Positions 17,930 through 29,765 of a stretch of 64,000 bases of DNA are shown here, piece by piece. Both the position numbers and the translations under genes were made by a program. Numbering within the stretch: position 1 is the first letter of the stretch; every line of letters begins with the position of its first letter. The stretch spans positions 57,166-121,165 of the forward strand of contig NZ_QJRC01000076.1 of assembly GCF_013393325.1 (NCBI RefSeq), read 5' to 3'. The stretch is from Pseudomonas hunanensis. Lineage in GTDB: Bacteria > Pseudomonadota > Gammaproteobacteria > Pseudomonadales > Pseudomonadaceae. Below the pieces are notes generated by a model that worked only from the letters and a program-made list of their open reading frames with translations, was not told where the DNA came from and made no database searches.

Positions 17930-18283
17930 TCAGAGCTCGCAGACGAAGGTCCCGGTCCCGGCCAGGATGTTCTCCAGGGTTTGCTTCACTTCATCCATGT
18001 CGCTCAGTGCGCTGGTCAGGTTGATTTCCAGCACCTCGTCCCCCTTCAATGCATCCCGGTCGCCGGCCGCCACTTCGATCAGCAGGCGCTTGGCGCTCAG
18101 GGTGACTTTCAGCCCATCCAGCGTCGACGGCTCGTCATCCAGGGTCAGGTCGACGGTGTCTTCGTCCGGGTAGCGGGTAAGCAGAAACATCTGACCCTTG
18201 TCGCTGTGGCAGCACAGGGTCGCCATGTTGTCTTCCTCGTCATCGCAAGGGGTGGCGAACAGCAGCGCGGTGTTGATTTGCAT
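17930..18283 (-). CDS. Conserved hypothetical small acidic protein
   Basis: About 117 residues, acidic (several DDE and DEED runs), with no signal peptide or membrane segment. I do not recognise a domain. Visible features are an N-terminal MQINTALLFATPCDDEED, a central LTLDDEPSTLDGLKVTL region and a C-terminal helical stretch (SALSDMDEVKQTLENILAGTG). The frame is open to 18388, but ATG 18283 gives a more natural N-terminus. It is convergent with the LysR gene and divergent from the glutamate dehydrogenase gene. Coding is supported by consistent third-position GC; function is unknown. Confidence 0.65.
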   Translation of the reverse strand: MQINTALLFATPCDDEEDNMATLCCHSDKGQMFLLTRYPDEDTVDLTLDDEPSTLDGLKVTLSAKRLLIEVAAGDRDALKGDEVLEINLTSALSDMDEVKQTLENILAGTGTFVCEL

Positions 18284-18556
18284 GAGCAGGCTCGGATCAA
18301 AGGAAACGGAAGGGAATTCTGACAGTCTTGCGTACAGGCATAAACGTAAAGTTACCGCCCCTTGACCGAAATTGTCGCAGCGCTGCAAGCGTTGATGACC
18401 GATCAGTCGTTAAGCTTCGGCGAGCCCTGGGCGTGCCTGCGCACGTTCAACGCCTGGTTTTACCGTCCGCCTTGCCACGGGTTGGCTATCGTTGATCCGT
18501 ACACGGCGCACGCAGCGACGCTTCAACTATTACAAAGCCCAAGCGGAGTACCACAG

Positions 18557-21500
18557 ATGGCGTTCTTCACCGCAGCCAGCAAAGCCGACTTCCAGCATCA
18601 ACTGCAAGCGGCCCTGGCGCAGCACATCAGCGAACAGTCCCTGCCACAAGTGACGCTGTTCGCCGAGCAGTTCTTCGGCATCATCTCTCTGGACGAACTC
18701 ACCCAGCGCAGGCTTTCCGACCTGGCCGGCTGCACCCTGTCAGCCTGGCGCATCATCGAGCGTTTCGACCCCGAGTACCCGCAAGTGCGCGTGTACAACC
18801 CTGATTACGAACGCAACGGCTGGCAATCGACCCATACCGTGGTCGAGGTGCTGCACCACGACCTGCCGTTCCTGGTCGACTCGGTGCGCACCGAGCTCAA
18901 CCGCCGCGGCTACAGTATCCACACCCTGCAGACCACCGTGCTCAGCGTGCGCCGTGGTGCCAAGGGCGAGCTGCTTGAACTGCTGCCCAAGGGCACCCAG
19001 GGCGAGGGCGTGCGCCACGAGTCGCTGATGTACCTGGAGATCGACCGCTGCGCCAACGCCGCCGAGCTGACGGTGCTGACCCGAGAAATCGAGCAGGTGC
19101 TGGCCGAAGTACGGGTGGCAGTGGCCGACTTCGAACCGATGAAGGCCAAGCTGCGTGAAGTGGTGGCGCAGGTGGAGCAGACTGCCTTTGGCCCAGCGCA
19201 ACACGAAAAGGGCGAAGTCAAAGCCTTCCTCGAATGGCTGCTGGATAACCACTTCACCTTCCTGGGCTATGAAGAGTTCACCGTCAAGGGCGACGCCGAT
19301 GGCGGCCAGATGGTGTACGACGAGCAGTCGTTCCTTGGCCTGCCGCGCCGCCTGCGTGTGGGCCTGACGACAGAAGAGCTGCGCATCGAAGACTACGCCG
19401 TGGCCTACCTCAACGAGCCGCTGCTGCTGTCGTTCGCCAAGGCTGCACTGCCCAGCCGCGTACACCGCCCGGCCTACCCTGACTACGTGTCGATCCGCCA
19501 GCTGGATGCCGATGGCAAGGTGGTCAAGGAACACCGCTTCATGGGCCTGTACACCTCGTCGGTGTATGGCGAAAGCGTGCATGCCATTCCGTACATCCGC
19601 GTGAAGGTGGCCGAAGTCGAGCGCCGCTCGGGCTTCGATCCCAAGGCCCATCTGGGCAAGGAACTGGCGCAGGTGCTGGAAGTGCTGCCGCGCGACGACC
19701 TGTTCCAGACACCAATCGATGAGCTGTTCAGCACGGTCATGGCGATCGTGCAGATCCAGGAGCGCAACAAGATCCGCGTGTTCCTGCGCAAGGACCCGTA
19801 CGGCCGCTTCTGCTACTGCCTGGCTTACGTACCAAGGGAAATCTATTCCACCGAAGTGCGGCAGAAGATCCAGCAGGTGCTGATGGAGCGCCTGAAGGCC
19901 AGCGACTGTGAGTTCTGGACCTTCTTCTCCGAATCGGTACTGGCCCGTGTGCAACTGATTCTACGGGTCGACCCAAAGAACCGCATCGACATCGACCCGC
20001 AGCAGCTCGAGCGTGAAGTGGTCCAGGCGTGCCGCTCGTGGCATGACGACTACTCGGCGCTGGTGGTGGAGAACTTCGGCGAAGCCCAGGGCACCAACAT
20101 CCTCGCCGACTTCCCCAAAGGCTTCCCGGCCGGTTACCGCGAGCGCTTCGCCGCGCACTCGGCCGTGGTCGACCTGCAGCATGTGCTGAACCTGTCTGAA
20201 AGCAAGCCACTGGCGATGAGCTTCTACCAGCCGCTGACCCAAGTGGGTGAGCGCATCCTGCACTGCAAGCTGTACCACGCCGACACCCCGCTGGCGCTGT
20301 CCGATGTGCTGCCGATCCTGGAAAACCTTGGCCTGCGCGTGCTTGGCGAGTTCCCCTACCGCCTGCGCCATGCCAATGGCCGCGAGTACTGGATCCACGA
20401 CTTCGCCTTCACCTACAGCGAAGACCTGAGCCTGGATATCCAGCAGCTCAACGACACCCTGCAGGATGCCTTCATCCATATCGTGCGCGGTGACGCCGAA
20501 AACGACGCCTTCAACCGCCTGGTGCTGACTGCCGGCCTGCCGTGGCGCGACGTGGCGCTGCTGCGCGCGTACGCCCGTTACCTGAAGCAGATCCGCCTGG
20601 GCTTCGACCTGGGTTACATCGCCAGCACCCTGAACAACCACACCGACATCGCCCGCGAGCTGACCCGGTTGTTCAAGACCCGCTTCTACCTGGCGCGCAA
20701 GCTCACCCAGGACGACCTGGACGACAAGCAGCAGCGCCTGGAACAGGCCATCCTGACCGCGCTGGATGATGTCCAGGTGCTCAACGAAGACCGCATCCTG
20801 CGGCGCTACCTGGACCTGATCAAGGCCACCCTGCGCACCAACTTCTACCAGCCGGATGCCAACGGCCAGAACAAGTCGTACTTCAGCTTCAAGTTCAACC
20901 CCAAACTGATCCCCGAACTGCCCAAACCGGTGCCCAAGTTCGAGATTTTCGTCTATTCACCGCGCGTAGAGGGCGTGCACCTGCGCTTTGGCAACGTTGC
21001 CCGCGGGGGCCTGCGCTGGTCCGACCGCGAAGAGGACTTCCGCACCGAAGTGCTGGGCCTGGTCAAAGCCCAGCAGGTGAAGAACTCGGTGATCGTGCCG
21101 GTTGGCGCCAAGGGCGGCTTCCTGCCGCGTCGTCTGCCGCTGGGCGGCGGCCGTGACGAGATCGCCGCCGAAGGCGTGGCGTGCTACCGCATCTTCATTT
21201 CCGGCCTGCTCGACATCACCGACAACCTCAAGGACGGTGGCGTGGTGCCGCCGGCCAACGTGGTGCGTCACGACGATGACGACCCGTACCTGGTGGTGGC
21301 GGCCGACAAGGGCACCGCGACCTTCTCCGACATCGCCAACGGCATCGCCATCGACTACGGCTTCTGGCTGGGTGATGCCTTTGCCTCGGGCGGCTCGGCC
21401 GGTTACGACCACAAGAAGATGGGCATCACCGCACGTGGCGCCTGGGTGGGCGTGCAGCGCCACTTCCGCGAGCGCGGCATCAACGTGCAGGAAGACCCGA

Positions 21501-23422
21501 TCACCGTCATCGGCGTGGGCGACATGGCCGGCGATGTGTTCGGCAACGGCCTGCTGATGTCCGACAAGTTGCAGCTGGTGGCGGCGTTCAACCACCTGCA
21601 TATCTTCATCGACCCGAATCCTGAGCCGGCATCGAGCTTCGCTGAGCGCAAGCGCCTGTTCGACCTGCCGCGTTCGGCCTGGAGCGATTACGACACCAGC
21701 ATCATGTCCGAAGGCGGCGGGATCTTCCCGCGCAGTGCCAAAAGCATCGCCATCAGCCCGCAGATGAAAGAGCGCTTCGCCATCGAAGCCGACCGCCTGA
21801 CCCCGACCGAGCTGCTGAACGCGCTGCTGAAGGCGCCGGTGGACCTGCTGTGGAACGGCGGTATCGGTACCTATGTGAAGGCCAGCAGCGAAAGCCACGC
21901 CGATGTCGGTGACAAGGCCAACGATGCGCTGCGGGTCAATGGCAACGAATTGCGCTGCAAGGTGGTGGGCGAGGGCGGCAACCTGGGCATGACCCAGCTT
22001 GGCCGGGTCGAATTCGGCCTGAACGGCGGCGCCACCAATACCGACTTCATCGACAACGCCGGCGGCGTGGACTGCTCCGACCACGAGGTCAACATCAAGA
22101 TCCTGCTCAACGAAGTGGTGCAGGGTGGCGACATGACCGAGAAGCAGCGCAACCAGCTGCTGGGTAGCATGACCGATGAAGTGGCCGGCCTGGTGCTGGG
22201 CAACAACTACAAGCAGACCCAGGCGCTGTCGCTGGCGGCCCGCCGTGCCCGCGAGCGGATTGCCGAATACAAGCGCCTGATGGCCGACCTGGAATCGCGT
22301 GGCAAGCTGGACCGCGCCATCGAGTTCCTGCCGTCCGAAGAACAGCTGGCCGAGCGCCTGGCCGCCGGCCAGGGCCTGACCCGCGCCGAGCTGTCGGTGC
22401 TGATCTCGTACAGCAAGATCGACCTCAAGGAGCAACTGCTCAAGTCGCTGGTGCCGGACGACGACTACCTGACCCGCGACATGGAAACCGCCTTCCCACC
22501 GTCGTTGGTCAGCAAGTTCGCCGAGGCCATGCGCCGCCATCGCCTGAAGCGCGAAATCGTCAGCACCCAGATCGCCAACGACCTGGTCAACAACATGGGC
22601 ATCACCTTCGTCCAGCGCCTGAAGGAGTCGACCGGGATGAGCCCGGCCAACGTTGCAGGGGCCTATGTGATCGTGCGCGATATCTTCCACCTGCCGCACT
22701 GGTTCCGCCAGATCGAGGCACTGGACTACCAGGTGCCGGCAGAAATCCAGCTCACCCTGATGGACGAGCTGATGCGCCTGGGGCGTCGTGCCACGCGCTG
22801 GTTCTTGCGTAGTCGCCGCAACGAACAGGACGCCGGGCGCGACACCGCGCACTTCGGGCCGAAGATCGCGCAACTGGGGCTCAAGCTGGACGAGCTGCTC
22901 GAAGGCCCGACCCGCGAGCGCTGGATGGTGCGCTATCAGGGCTTCGTCGAGGCCGGTGTGCCGGAGTTGCTGGCGCGCATGGTGGCCGGTACCAGCCACC
23001 TGTACACCCTGCTGCCGATCATCGAAGCGGCCGACGTCACCGGCCATGATCCGGCGCAGGTGGCCAAGGCGTTCTTCGCCGTGGGCAGCTCGCTGGACCT
23101 GACCTGGTACCTGCAGGAAATCAGCAACCTGCCGGTGGAAAACAACTGGCAGGCGCTGGCCCGCGAGGCGTTCCGCGACGACATCGACCTTCAGCAGCGG
23201 GCGATCACCATCTCGGTACTGCAGATGGCCGATGCCCCGCAAGACATGGACGCCCGTGTGGCACTGTGGGCCGAGCAGCATCGGGTGATGGTGGAGCGCT
23301 GGCGCGCCATGCTCGACGACCTGCGCAATGCCACTGGCACCGACTATGCGATGTACGCGGTGGCCAACCGCGAGCTGGTCGACCTGGCCATGAGCGGGCA
23401 GGCGGCGGTGGTGCCGTCCTGA
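18557..23422 (+). CDS. gdhB: NAD-specific glutamate dehydrogenase, large (L180-type)
   Basis: A 1621-residue enzyme of the large (about 180 kDa) NAD-dependent GDH class, which oxidatively deaminates glutamate to 2-oxoglutarate and ammonium for catabolism. The long N-terminal half carries ACT-like regulatory regions. The catalytic core lies around residues 810-1100, with GGLRWSDREEDFRTEVLGLVK and PVGAKGGF holding the substrate-binding lysine, then the Rossmann part with VIGVGDMAGDVFGNG. I choose ATG 18557 because GGAG lies nine bases upstream and the length matches the family; the frame stays open upstream to 18362. Expression in pseudomonads is typically induced by arginine or glutamate use, but no operator is recognised here. 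Confidence 0.95.
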   Translation: MAFFTAASKADFQHQLQAALAQHISEQSLPQVTLFAEQFFGIISLDELTQRRLSDLAGCTLSAWRIIERFDPEYPQVRVYNPDYERNGWQSTHTVVEVLHHDLPFLVDSVRTELNRRGYSIHTLQTTVLSVRRGAKGELLELLPKGTQGEGVRHESLMYLEIDRCANAAELTVLTREIEQVLAEVRVAVADFEPMKAKLREVVAQVEQTAFGPAQHEKGEVKAFLEWLLDNHFTFLGYEEFTVKGDADGGQMVYDEQSFLGLPRRLRVGLTTEELRIEDYAVAYLNEPLLLSFAKAALPSRVHRPAYPDYVSIRQLDADGKVVKEHRFMGLYTSSVYGESVHAIPYIRVKVAEVERRSGFDPKAHLGKELAQVLEVLPRDDLFQTPIDELFSTVMAIVQIQERNKIRVFLRKDPYGRFCYCLAYVPREIYSTEVRQKIQQVLMERLKASDCEFWTFFSESVLARVQLILRVDPKNRIDIDPQQLEREVVQACRSWHDDYSALVVENFGEAQGTNILADFPKGFPAGYRERFAAHSAVVDLQHVLNLSESKPLAMSFYQPLTQVGERILHCKLYHADTPLALSDVLPILENLGLRVLGEFPYRLRHANGREYWIHDFAFTYSEDLSLDIQQLNDTLQDAFIHIVRGDAENDAFNRLVLTAGLPWRDVALLRAYARYLKQIRLGFDLGYIASTLNNHTDIARELTRLFKTRFYLARKLTQDDLDDKQQRLEQAILTALDDVQVLNEDRILRRYLDLIKATLRTNFYQPDANGQNKSYFSFKFNPKLIPELPKPVPKFEIFVYSPRVEGVHLRFGNVARGGLRWSDREEDFRTEVLGLVKAQQVKNSVIVPVGAKGGFLPRRLPLGGGRDEIAAEGVACYRIFISGLLDITDNLKDGGVVPPANVVRHDDDDPYLVVAADKGTATFSDIANGIAIDYGFWLGDAFASGGSAGYDHKKMGITARGAWVGVQRHFRERGINVQEDPITVIGVGDMAGDVFGNGLLMSDKLQLVAAFNHLHIFIDPNPEPASSFAERKRLFDLPRSAWSDYDTSIMSEGGGIFPRSAKSIAISPQMKERFAIEADRLTPTELLNALLKAPVDLLWNGGIGTYVKASSESHADVGDKANDALRVNGNELRCKVVGEGGNLGMTQLGRVEFGLNGGATNTDFIDNAGGVDCSDHEVNIKILLNEVVQGGDMTEKQRNQLLGSMTDEVAGLVLGNNYKQTQALSLAARRARERIAEYKRLMADLESRGKLDRAIEFLPSEEQLAERLAAGQGLTRAELSVLISYSKIDLKEQLLKSLVPDDDYLTRDMETAFPPSLVSKFAEAMRRHRLKREIVSTQIANDLVNNMGITFVQRLKESTGMSPANVAGAYVIVRDIFHLPHWFRQIEALDYQVPAEIQLTLMDELMRLGRRATRWFLRSRRNEQDAGRDTAHFGPKIAQLGLKLDELLEGPTRERWMVRYQGFVEAGVPELLARMVAGTSHLYTLLPIIEAADVTGHDPAQVAKAFFAVGSSLDLTWYLQEISNLPVENNWQALAREAFRDDIDLQQRAITISVLQMADAPQDMDARVALWAEQHRVMVERWRAMLDDLRNATGTDYAMYAVANRELVDLAMSGQAAVVPS

Positions 23423-23440
23423 ACACCAGGCTGAAATGAA

Positions 23441-23472
23441 AAAGCCCCGGCAGTGATGCCGGGGCTTTCTTG
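23441..23472 (+). terminator. Rho-independent terminator after gdhB
   Basis: A perfect 11-bp stem (AAAGCCCCGGC, 23441-23451, with 23458-23468) encloses a 6-base loop and runs into CTTTCTTG. It is symmetric enough to act also on the convergent ppsR transcript. Confidence 0.9.
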
Positions 23473-23483
23473 TTTTCCTGGGC

Positions 23484-23522
23484 TGGCCCTTTCGCGGGTA
23501 AACCCGCGAAGAGGCCGGTGCA
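23484..23522. repeat. REP-type palindrome
   Basis: The core TTTCGCGGGTAAACCCGCGAA is flanked by GGCC arms (TGGCCC on one side, GAGGCCGG on the other). It follows the gdhB terminator and ends four bases before the ppsR stop. It belongs to the P. putida REP family, also seen at 28021 and 45178. Confidence 0.8.
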
Positions 23523-23525
23523 GGC

Positions 23526-24344
23526 TTACTTGAACCTGCGCTCCACCCCTTTCTCGACCAGGATCTTCGCCGAAATCTCTTCCACCGAAAAATGCGTGGA
23601 ATTGATGTTGGGAATGTTCTCCCTGCGGAACAGGCTCTCCACCTCGCGCACTTCGAATTCGCACTGGGCAAAGCTGGAATAGCGGCTGTTGGGCTTGCGC
23701 TCGTGGCGGATGGCGGTGAGGCGGTCGGGGTCGATGGTCAGGCCGAACAGCTTGTTGTGGTGCTTTTTCAGCACCGCCGGCAACTGCAGGCGTTCCATGT
23801 CGTCCTCGGTCAGCGGGTAGTTGGCGGCGCGGATGCCGAACTGCATGGCCATGTACAGGCAGGTAGGGGTTTTGCCGCAGCGCGACACGCCAACCAGGAT
23901 AAGGTCGGCCTTGTCGTAGTAGTGGGTGCGCGCACCGTCGTCGTTATCCAAGGCGAAATTCACCGCCTCGATGCGTTCCATGTAGTTTGAGTTGCCGCCG
24001 ATTGAGTGCGATTTGCCCACGGAATACGACGAATGGGCGGTCAATTCTTGCTCAAGTGGGGATAAAAACGAAGAAAAGATGTCGATCATGAAGCCATTCG
24101 ACGTTGCCAGAATCTCGCGAATGTCCTGGTTGACGATGGTGTCGAAGATGATCGGGCGTACCCCGTCACGCTCGGCCGCCGCGTTGATTTGCTGGACCAT
24201 GGTCCGCGCTTTGTCTGGCGAATCGATGTAGGGACGGGTGAATTTGTTGAACGGAATGCTCTCGAATTGCGCGAGCAGACTCTGGCCCAGGGTTTCGGCA
24301 GTGATACCGGTGCCGTCGGAGATGAAGAACGCGGTTCGTTTCAT
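23526..24344 (-). CDS. ppsR: PEP synthase regulatory protein (bifunctional kinase/phosphorylase)
   Basis: A 272-residue DUF299 protein. It inactivates PEP synthase by ADP-dependent threonine phosphorylation and reactivates it by Pi-dependent phosphorolysis. The nucleotide loop is [15 protein letters not shown] near residue 150, and the N-terminus [15 protein letters not shown] is diagnostic. I start at ATG 24344; the frame runs on to 24479 but lacks family sequence there. It is divergent from ppsA, its target, as in many gamma-proteobacteria. Related to the YdiA and RDRP proteins that act on PEP synthase and PPDK. Confidence 0.95.
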   Translation of the reverse strand: MKRTAFFISDGTGITAETLGQSLLAQFESIPFNKFTRPYIDSPDKARTMVQQINAAAERDGVRPIIFDTIVNQDIREILATSNGFMIDIFSSFLSPLEQELTAHSSYSVGKSHSIGGNSNYMERIEAVNFALDNDDGARTHYYDKADLILVGVSRCGKTPTCLYMAMQFGIRAANYPLTEDDMERLQLPAVLKKHHNKLFGLTIDPDRLTAIRHERKPNSRYSSFAQCEFEVREVESLFRRENIPNINSTHFSVEEISAKILVEKGVERRFK

Positions 24345-24358
24345 TTGCGATCTGGGCC

Positions 24359-24405
24359 TTAAGCTGATGAAGATTCTTGGATATGATAAATTCGGTTTGC
24401 CGAAT
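24359..24405 (+). promoter_or_regulatory. ppsA promoter with palindrome at the start site
   Basis: A sigma-70-like promoter TTAAGC (24359-24364)-17 bp-TATGAT (24382-24387) points to ppsA. The predicted start near 24394 falls inside the inverted repeat ATTCGG-TTTG-CCGAAT (24390-24405), a good position for a repressor operator. The regulator is not known; the dyad does not look like Cra or HexR consensus as I recall them. Confidence 0.5.
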
Positions 24406-24535
24406 GCGGCTGTCGACATTCTGCCACATTTGCAGAGCCTATTTTCCAGGTACAGGCCACAAACGCCCGGCCAAGTCACAGAAGACAGGCGGGCGCCTTT
24501 TGAGCTTTTCCAACACAGTTAGTGGAGAGATCACC

Positions 24536-26911
<2,376 letters not shown>

Positions 26912-26962
26912 TGCGGTAAAACGCGGGGGGGCGTCTGGCGTCCTCCCGCCTGGTTTTTTCCA

Positions 26963-26998
26963 GGGCGAGCTCCAGCAATGGACCCCGCCCTTTTTTGT
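26963..26998 (+). terminator. Probable terminator after ppsA
   Basis: The stem GGGCG/CGCCC (26963-26967 with 26986-26990) has an inner CCA/TGG pairing and is followed by six T. The internal loops make it imperfect, but the T-run is clear. Confidence 0.65.
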
Positions 26999-27013
26999 GC
27001 ACCAAGCAACCTT

Positions 27014-28006
27014 ATGCAAAGCAGCAGCATTCTTTTCCCCGTGGCCCTGCTCAGTGCCGAGCGCCGCGGCGACCTCAGCGAAGACGTGTACCGGATCAAG
27101 GCCGGCAACGGCCCGGACCCCAGCGTCGAACTGGCCGTCACCCGGCTGGGGCTAGCCGACCAAGGCCAGGCTCAGGGCGTGCCGGTCATTCTCCTGCATG
27201 GCAGTTTTTCCAATCGGCGTTTCTGGTATTCGCCCAAAGGGGTTGGTCTGGGCGCCTACCTTGCGCGCGCCGGTTTCGATGTGTGGATCCCGGAAATGCG
27301 TGGCCACGGCCTGTCGCCGCGTAACCAGGCCTGGAAGCACAACAGTGTTGCTGCGTATGCCCGTGAAGACCTGCCACTGATCAACGCATTCGTGCGCGAA
27401 CAGTCGGGCCAGGCACCGCATTGGGTGGGCCATTCTCTTGGCGGCACCACGCTGGCGGCCGCCTTGGGCGGTGGTTTCCTGGCTGCCGAGCAGGTGGCCA
27501 GCGTGGCACTGTTCGGTACACAGATCAGCCGCGTCTATTGGCCGCTGAAAGTGCCACCGCTGGCCTGGGGCGCGAAACTGCTGCTCAAGCGCTGGGGGCA
27601 GATATCGGGGCCGCGCTTCAAGCGTGGGCCGGAAGACGAGCCCATAGGCCTGGCTCTGGAGAGCATGCGCTGGCACGGTCTGTTCGGGCGTTTTGGCGAC
27701 AAGAAGCACGATTGGTGGGCGGGGCTCGCAGAGGTGGATGTGCCGTTGCTGGCGGTGGCCGGTGCGGGCGACTTCCAGGACCCGGTATGGGCCTGTCGCA
27801 AGCTGTTCGAGCAGTTGGGTGGTGAGCGCAAGCAGTTCCTGCGGCTGGGGCGTGAGGAAGGCTTCGATGCCTTCGGGCATGTCGACATGCTGGTAAGCAA
27901 GGCCGCGCAGGTGCAGGTATGGCCGCTGGTGGAACGCTGGTTGCGCGACCCGCTGTTGCCGGTGCATGAGTCCACCTTGGCAGTGGAGCCGGTGCCCGCC
28001 AGCTGA
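27014..28006 (+). CDS. Alpha/beta hydrolase
   Basis: A 330-residue alpha/beta-hydrolase-fold protein. The oxyanion region VILLHGSFSNRRFW, the strand-turn VWIPEMRGHGLSPRN, the nucleophile elbow VGHSLGGTT (Ser near residue 144), the acid in AGAGDFQDP and the His in FGHVDML complete the catalytic triad. I start at ATG 27014; the earlier ATG at 26978 lies inside the ppsA terminator. There is no signal peptide, so it is presumably cytoplasmic or membrane-associated. The substrate is unknown; an ester or lipid is plausible for the family. It is followed by a REP palindrome. Confidence 0.88.
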   Translation: MQSSSILFPVALLSAERRGDLSEDVYRIKAGNGPDPSVELAVTRLGLADQGQAQGVPVILLHGSFSNRRFWYSPKGVGLGAYLARAGFDVWIPEMRGHGLSPRNQAWKHNSVAAYAREDLPLINAFVREQSGQAPHWVGHSLGGTTLAAALGGGFLAAEQVASVALFGTQISRVYWPLKVPPLAWGAKLLLKRWGQISGPRFKRGPEDEPIGLALESMRWHGLFGRFGDKKHDWWAGLAEVDVPLLAVAGAGDFQDPVWACRKLFEQLGGERKQFLRLGREEGFDAFGHVDMLVSKAAQVQVWPLVERWLRDPLLPVHESTLAVEPVPAS

Positions 28007-28020
28007 CTCTGCTCTGCCTG

Positions 28021-28062
28021 TACCGGCCTTTTCGCGGACGCGCCCGCGAAGAGGCCGGTACA
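28021..28062. repeat. REP-type palindrome
   Basis: TACCGGCC and GGCCGGTA arms flank TTCGCGG and CCGCGAA. Near-perfect symmetry and the sequence place it in the same REP family as 23484 and 45178. It separates the hydrolase gene from rraA. Confidence 0.82.
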
Positions 28063-28163
28063 GGATGAATACAAATGACTGCCCGGTCCCGGATGACTGC
28101 GACAGCCTCCACGGTGTAGCCTTGGCCGATACCCGCTTTCGTTGTGACTGACAGGAGCTTCCC

Positions 28164-28655
28164 ATGCAGCATTACGTAACGCCCGACTTGTGTGACGCCT
28201 ACCCGGACCTGGTGCAAGTGCTGGAGCCGATGTTCAGCAATTTTGGCGGCCGCGATTCGTTCGGTGGCCAGATCGTCACCATCAAATGCTTCGAGGACAA
28301 CTCGCTGGTCAAGGAACAGGTCGAACTTGACGGCAAGGGCAAGGTGCTGGTGGTCGATGGTGGTGGTTCGCTGCGCCGTGCACTGCTCGGCGACATGCTG
28401 GCCGAAAAGGCCGCCAAGAATGGTTGGGAAGGCCTGGTGATCTACGGTTGCGTGCGTGACGTCGACGTGTTGATCCAGACCGATGTCGGCGTGCAGGCCC
28501 TGGCCAGCCACCCAATGAAAACCGACAAGCGCGGTATCGGCGACCTCAACGTGGTGGTGACCTTCGCCGGGGTAACATTCCGCCCGGGCGAATACGTATA
28601 TGCCGACAACAATGGTGTTCTGGTATCGCCAAGCCCGCTGGAAATGCCGGAGTGA
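28164..28655 (+). CDS. rraA: RraA-family protein (ribonuclease E inhibitor / HMG aldolase fold)
   Basis: A 163-residue protein of the RraA family. RraA binds RNase E and slows RNA decay. Pseudomonad members can also act as 4-hydroxy-4-methyl-2-oxoglutarate aldolases when the metal motif is intact. The signature is [39 protein letters not shown], including the G-x(~20)-R-D pattern needed for the aldolase metal site, so either role is possible. Residues 1-30 ([17 protein letters not shown]) are typical of bacterial RraA. AGGAG precedes the ATG. A zntB gene follows after 27 bases, so the two are probably co-transcribed. Confidence 0.93.
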   Translation: MQHYVTPDLCDAYPDLVQVLEPMFSNFGGRDSFGGQIVTIKCFEDNSLVKEQVELDGKGKVLVVDGGGSLRRALLGDMLAEKAAKNGWEGLVIYGCVRDVDVLIQTDVGVQALASHPMKTDKRGIGDLNVVVTFAGVTFRPGEYVYADNNGVLVSPSPLEMPE

Positions 28656-28682
28656 TGCGCCGCACGCGCTGATGGAGCTTTG

Positions 28683-29678
28683 ATGTTCGAGGAAGACAAC
28701 GCGCAGTGGGGGCTGGTGCATGCCCTGGTGCTCGATGGCAGAGGCGGCGCGCGCTCGATTGCCCGTACCGAACTGGACGACCTGCAGCTGCAGCCGGAGC
28801 AGAGCCTGTGGCTGCACTGGGACCGCAGCCATCCGCAAACCCGCACCTGGCTGTTGCATGACAGCGGCCTGAGCGAGTTTGCCTGCGACCTGCTGTTGGA
28901 AGAAAACACCCGGCCACGCCTGCTGCCCATGGCGGACGAACAGCTGTTGCTGTTCCTGCGCGGGGTCAACCTGAACCCCGGCGCAGAGCCCGAAGACATG
29001 GTTTCGGTACGTATCTTCGCCGAGGCTCAGCGGGTCATCTCGCTGCGCCTGCGGCCGTTGCGTGCCAGCGACGAAATTCTGCAGCTGCTGGAGCAGGGCA
29101 GGGGGCCGAAATCCGCCTCTGAGCTGTTGCTGTTGATGGGTGAACTGCTGACCGAAAAGGTCCAGGGCCTGGTCAGTGACCTGTCCGAGCTGGTCGACCT
29201 GGAGGAAGAAAAGGTCGAATCCGACGAACGGTATACTCCAGAGCAAGGCAGCCTGCAGCAAATTCGCCGCCGTGCCGCCGGCTTGCGCCGCTTCCTCGCC
29301 CCACAAAGGGAGATCTACGCCCAGTTGTCGCGCAGCAAATGGAGCTGGTTCGCCGATGCCGATGCCGATTACTGGAACGAGCTGAACAACAGCCTGATCC
29401 GCTACCTCGAAGAGCTGGAACTGACCCGCGAGCGTGCCGCGCTGGTGCTGGAAAGCGAAGACCGCCGGCGTAGCGAGCGGATGAACCGCACCATGTACCG
29501 CTTCGGCATCATCACCTGCATCTTCCTGCCCATGAGCTTCATCACCGGGCTGCTGGGCATCAATGTCGGCGGCATACCCGGGGCGGATAATCCTTTGGGT
29601 TTTTTGTTCGCCTGCATCGTTGTGCTAGGGCTGGCGGTGGGGCAGTGGTGGCTGTTCCGGCGGTTGCGATGGGTCTAG
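28683..29678 (+). CDS. zntB: ZntB-type CorA-family zinc transporter
   Basis: A 331-residue member of the CorA superfamily. The long cytoplasmic N-terminal funnel (residues 1-265) ends in two C-terminal membrane helices: the pore helix with a GxN motif, here GIN in TGLLGINVGGIPG, and a second helix (FACIVVLGLAVGQWWLFRRL). The GIN and GGIPG pattern points to ZntB rather than a magnesium CorA. ZntB moves zinc, now thought to be uptake driven by protons. GGAG lies six bases before the ATG; an in-frame TTG immediately upstream is less likely. No Zur-like site was recognised. Confidence 0.88.
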   Translation: MFEEDNAQWGLVHALVLDGRGGARSIARTELDDLQLQPEQSLWLHWDRSHPQTRTWLLHDSGLSEFACDLLLEENTRPRLLPMADEQLLLFLRGVNLNPGAEPEDMVSVRIFAEAQRVISLRLRPLRASDEILQLLEQGRGPKSASELLLLMGELLTEKVQGLVSDLSELVDLEEEKVESDERYTPEQGSLQQIRRRAAGLRRFLAPQREIYAQLSRSKWSWFADADADYWNELNNSLIRYLEELELTRERAALVLESEDRRRSERMNRTMYRFGIITCIFLPMSFITGLLGINVGGIPGADNPLGFLFACIVVLGLAVGQWWLFRRLRWV

Positions 29679-29765
29679 GCGTGCATTTTGAAACATTCGT
29701 CCCAATCGGATGTGTGACCCATTGCCGGGCTACCTCGTCTCTTGCTGATACTGCGCGAGGTGCCT

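Noticed and set aside
20957..23671. 904-residue minus-strand frame antisense to gdhB
   Set aside because: It is a mirror of the high third-position GC of gdhB, rich in His, Gln and Val, and has no recognisable domain.
29685..29720. AlgU-type promoter before crfX
   Set aside because: GAAACA is present, but no TCTGA-like -10 lies at the right distance.
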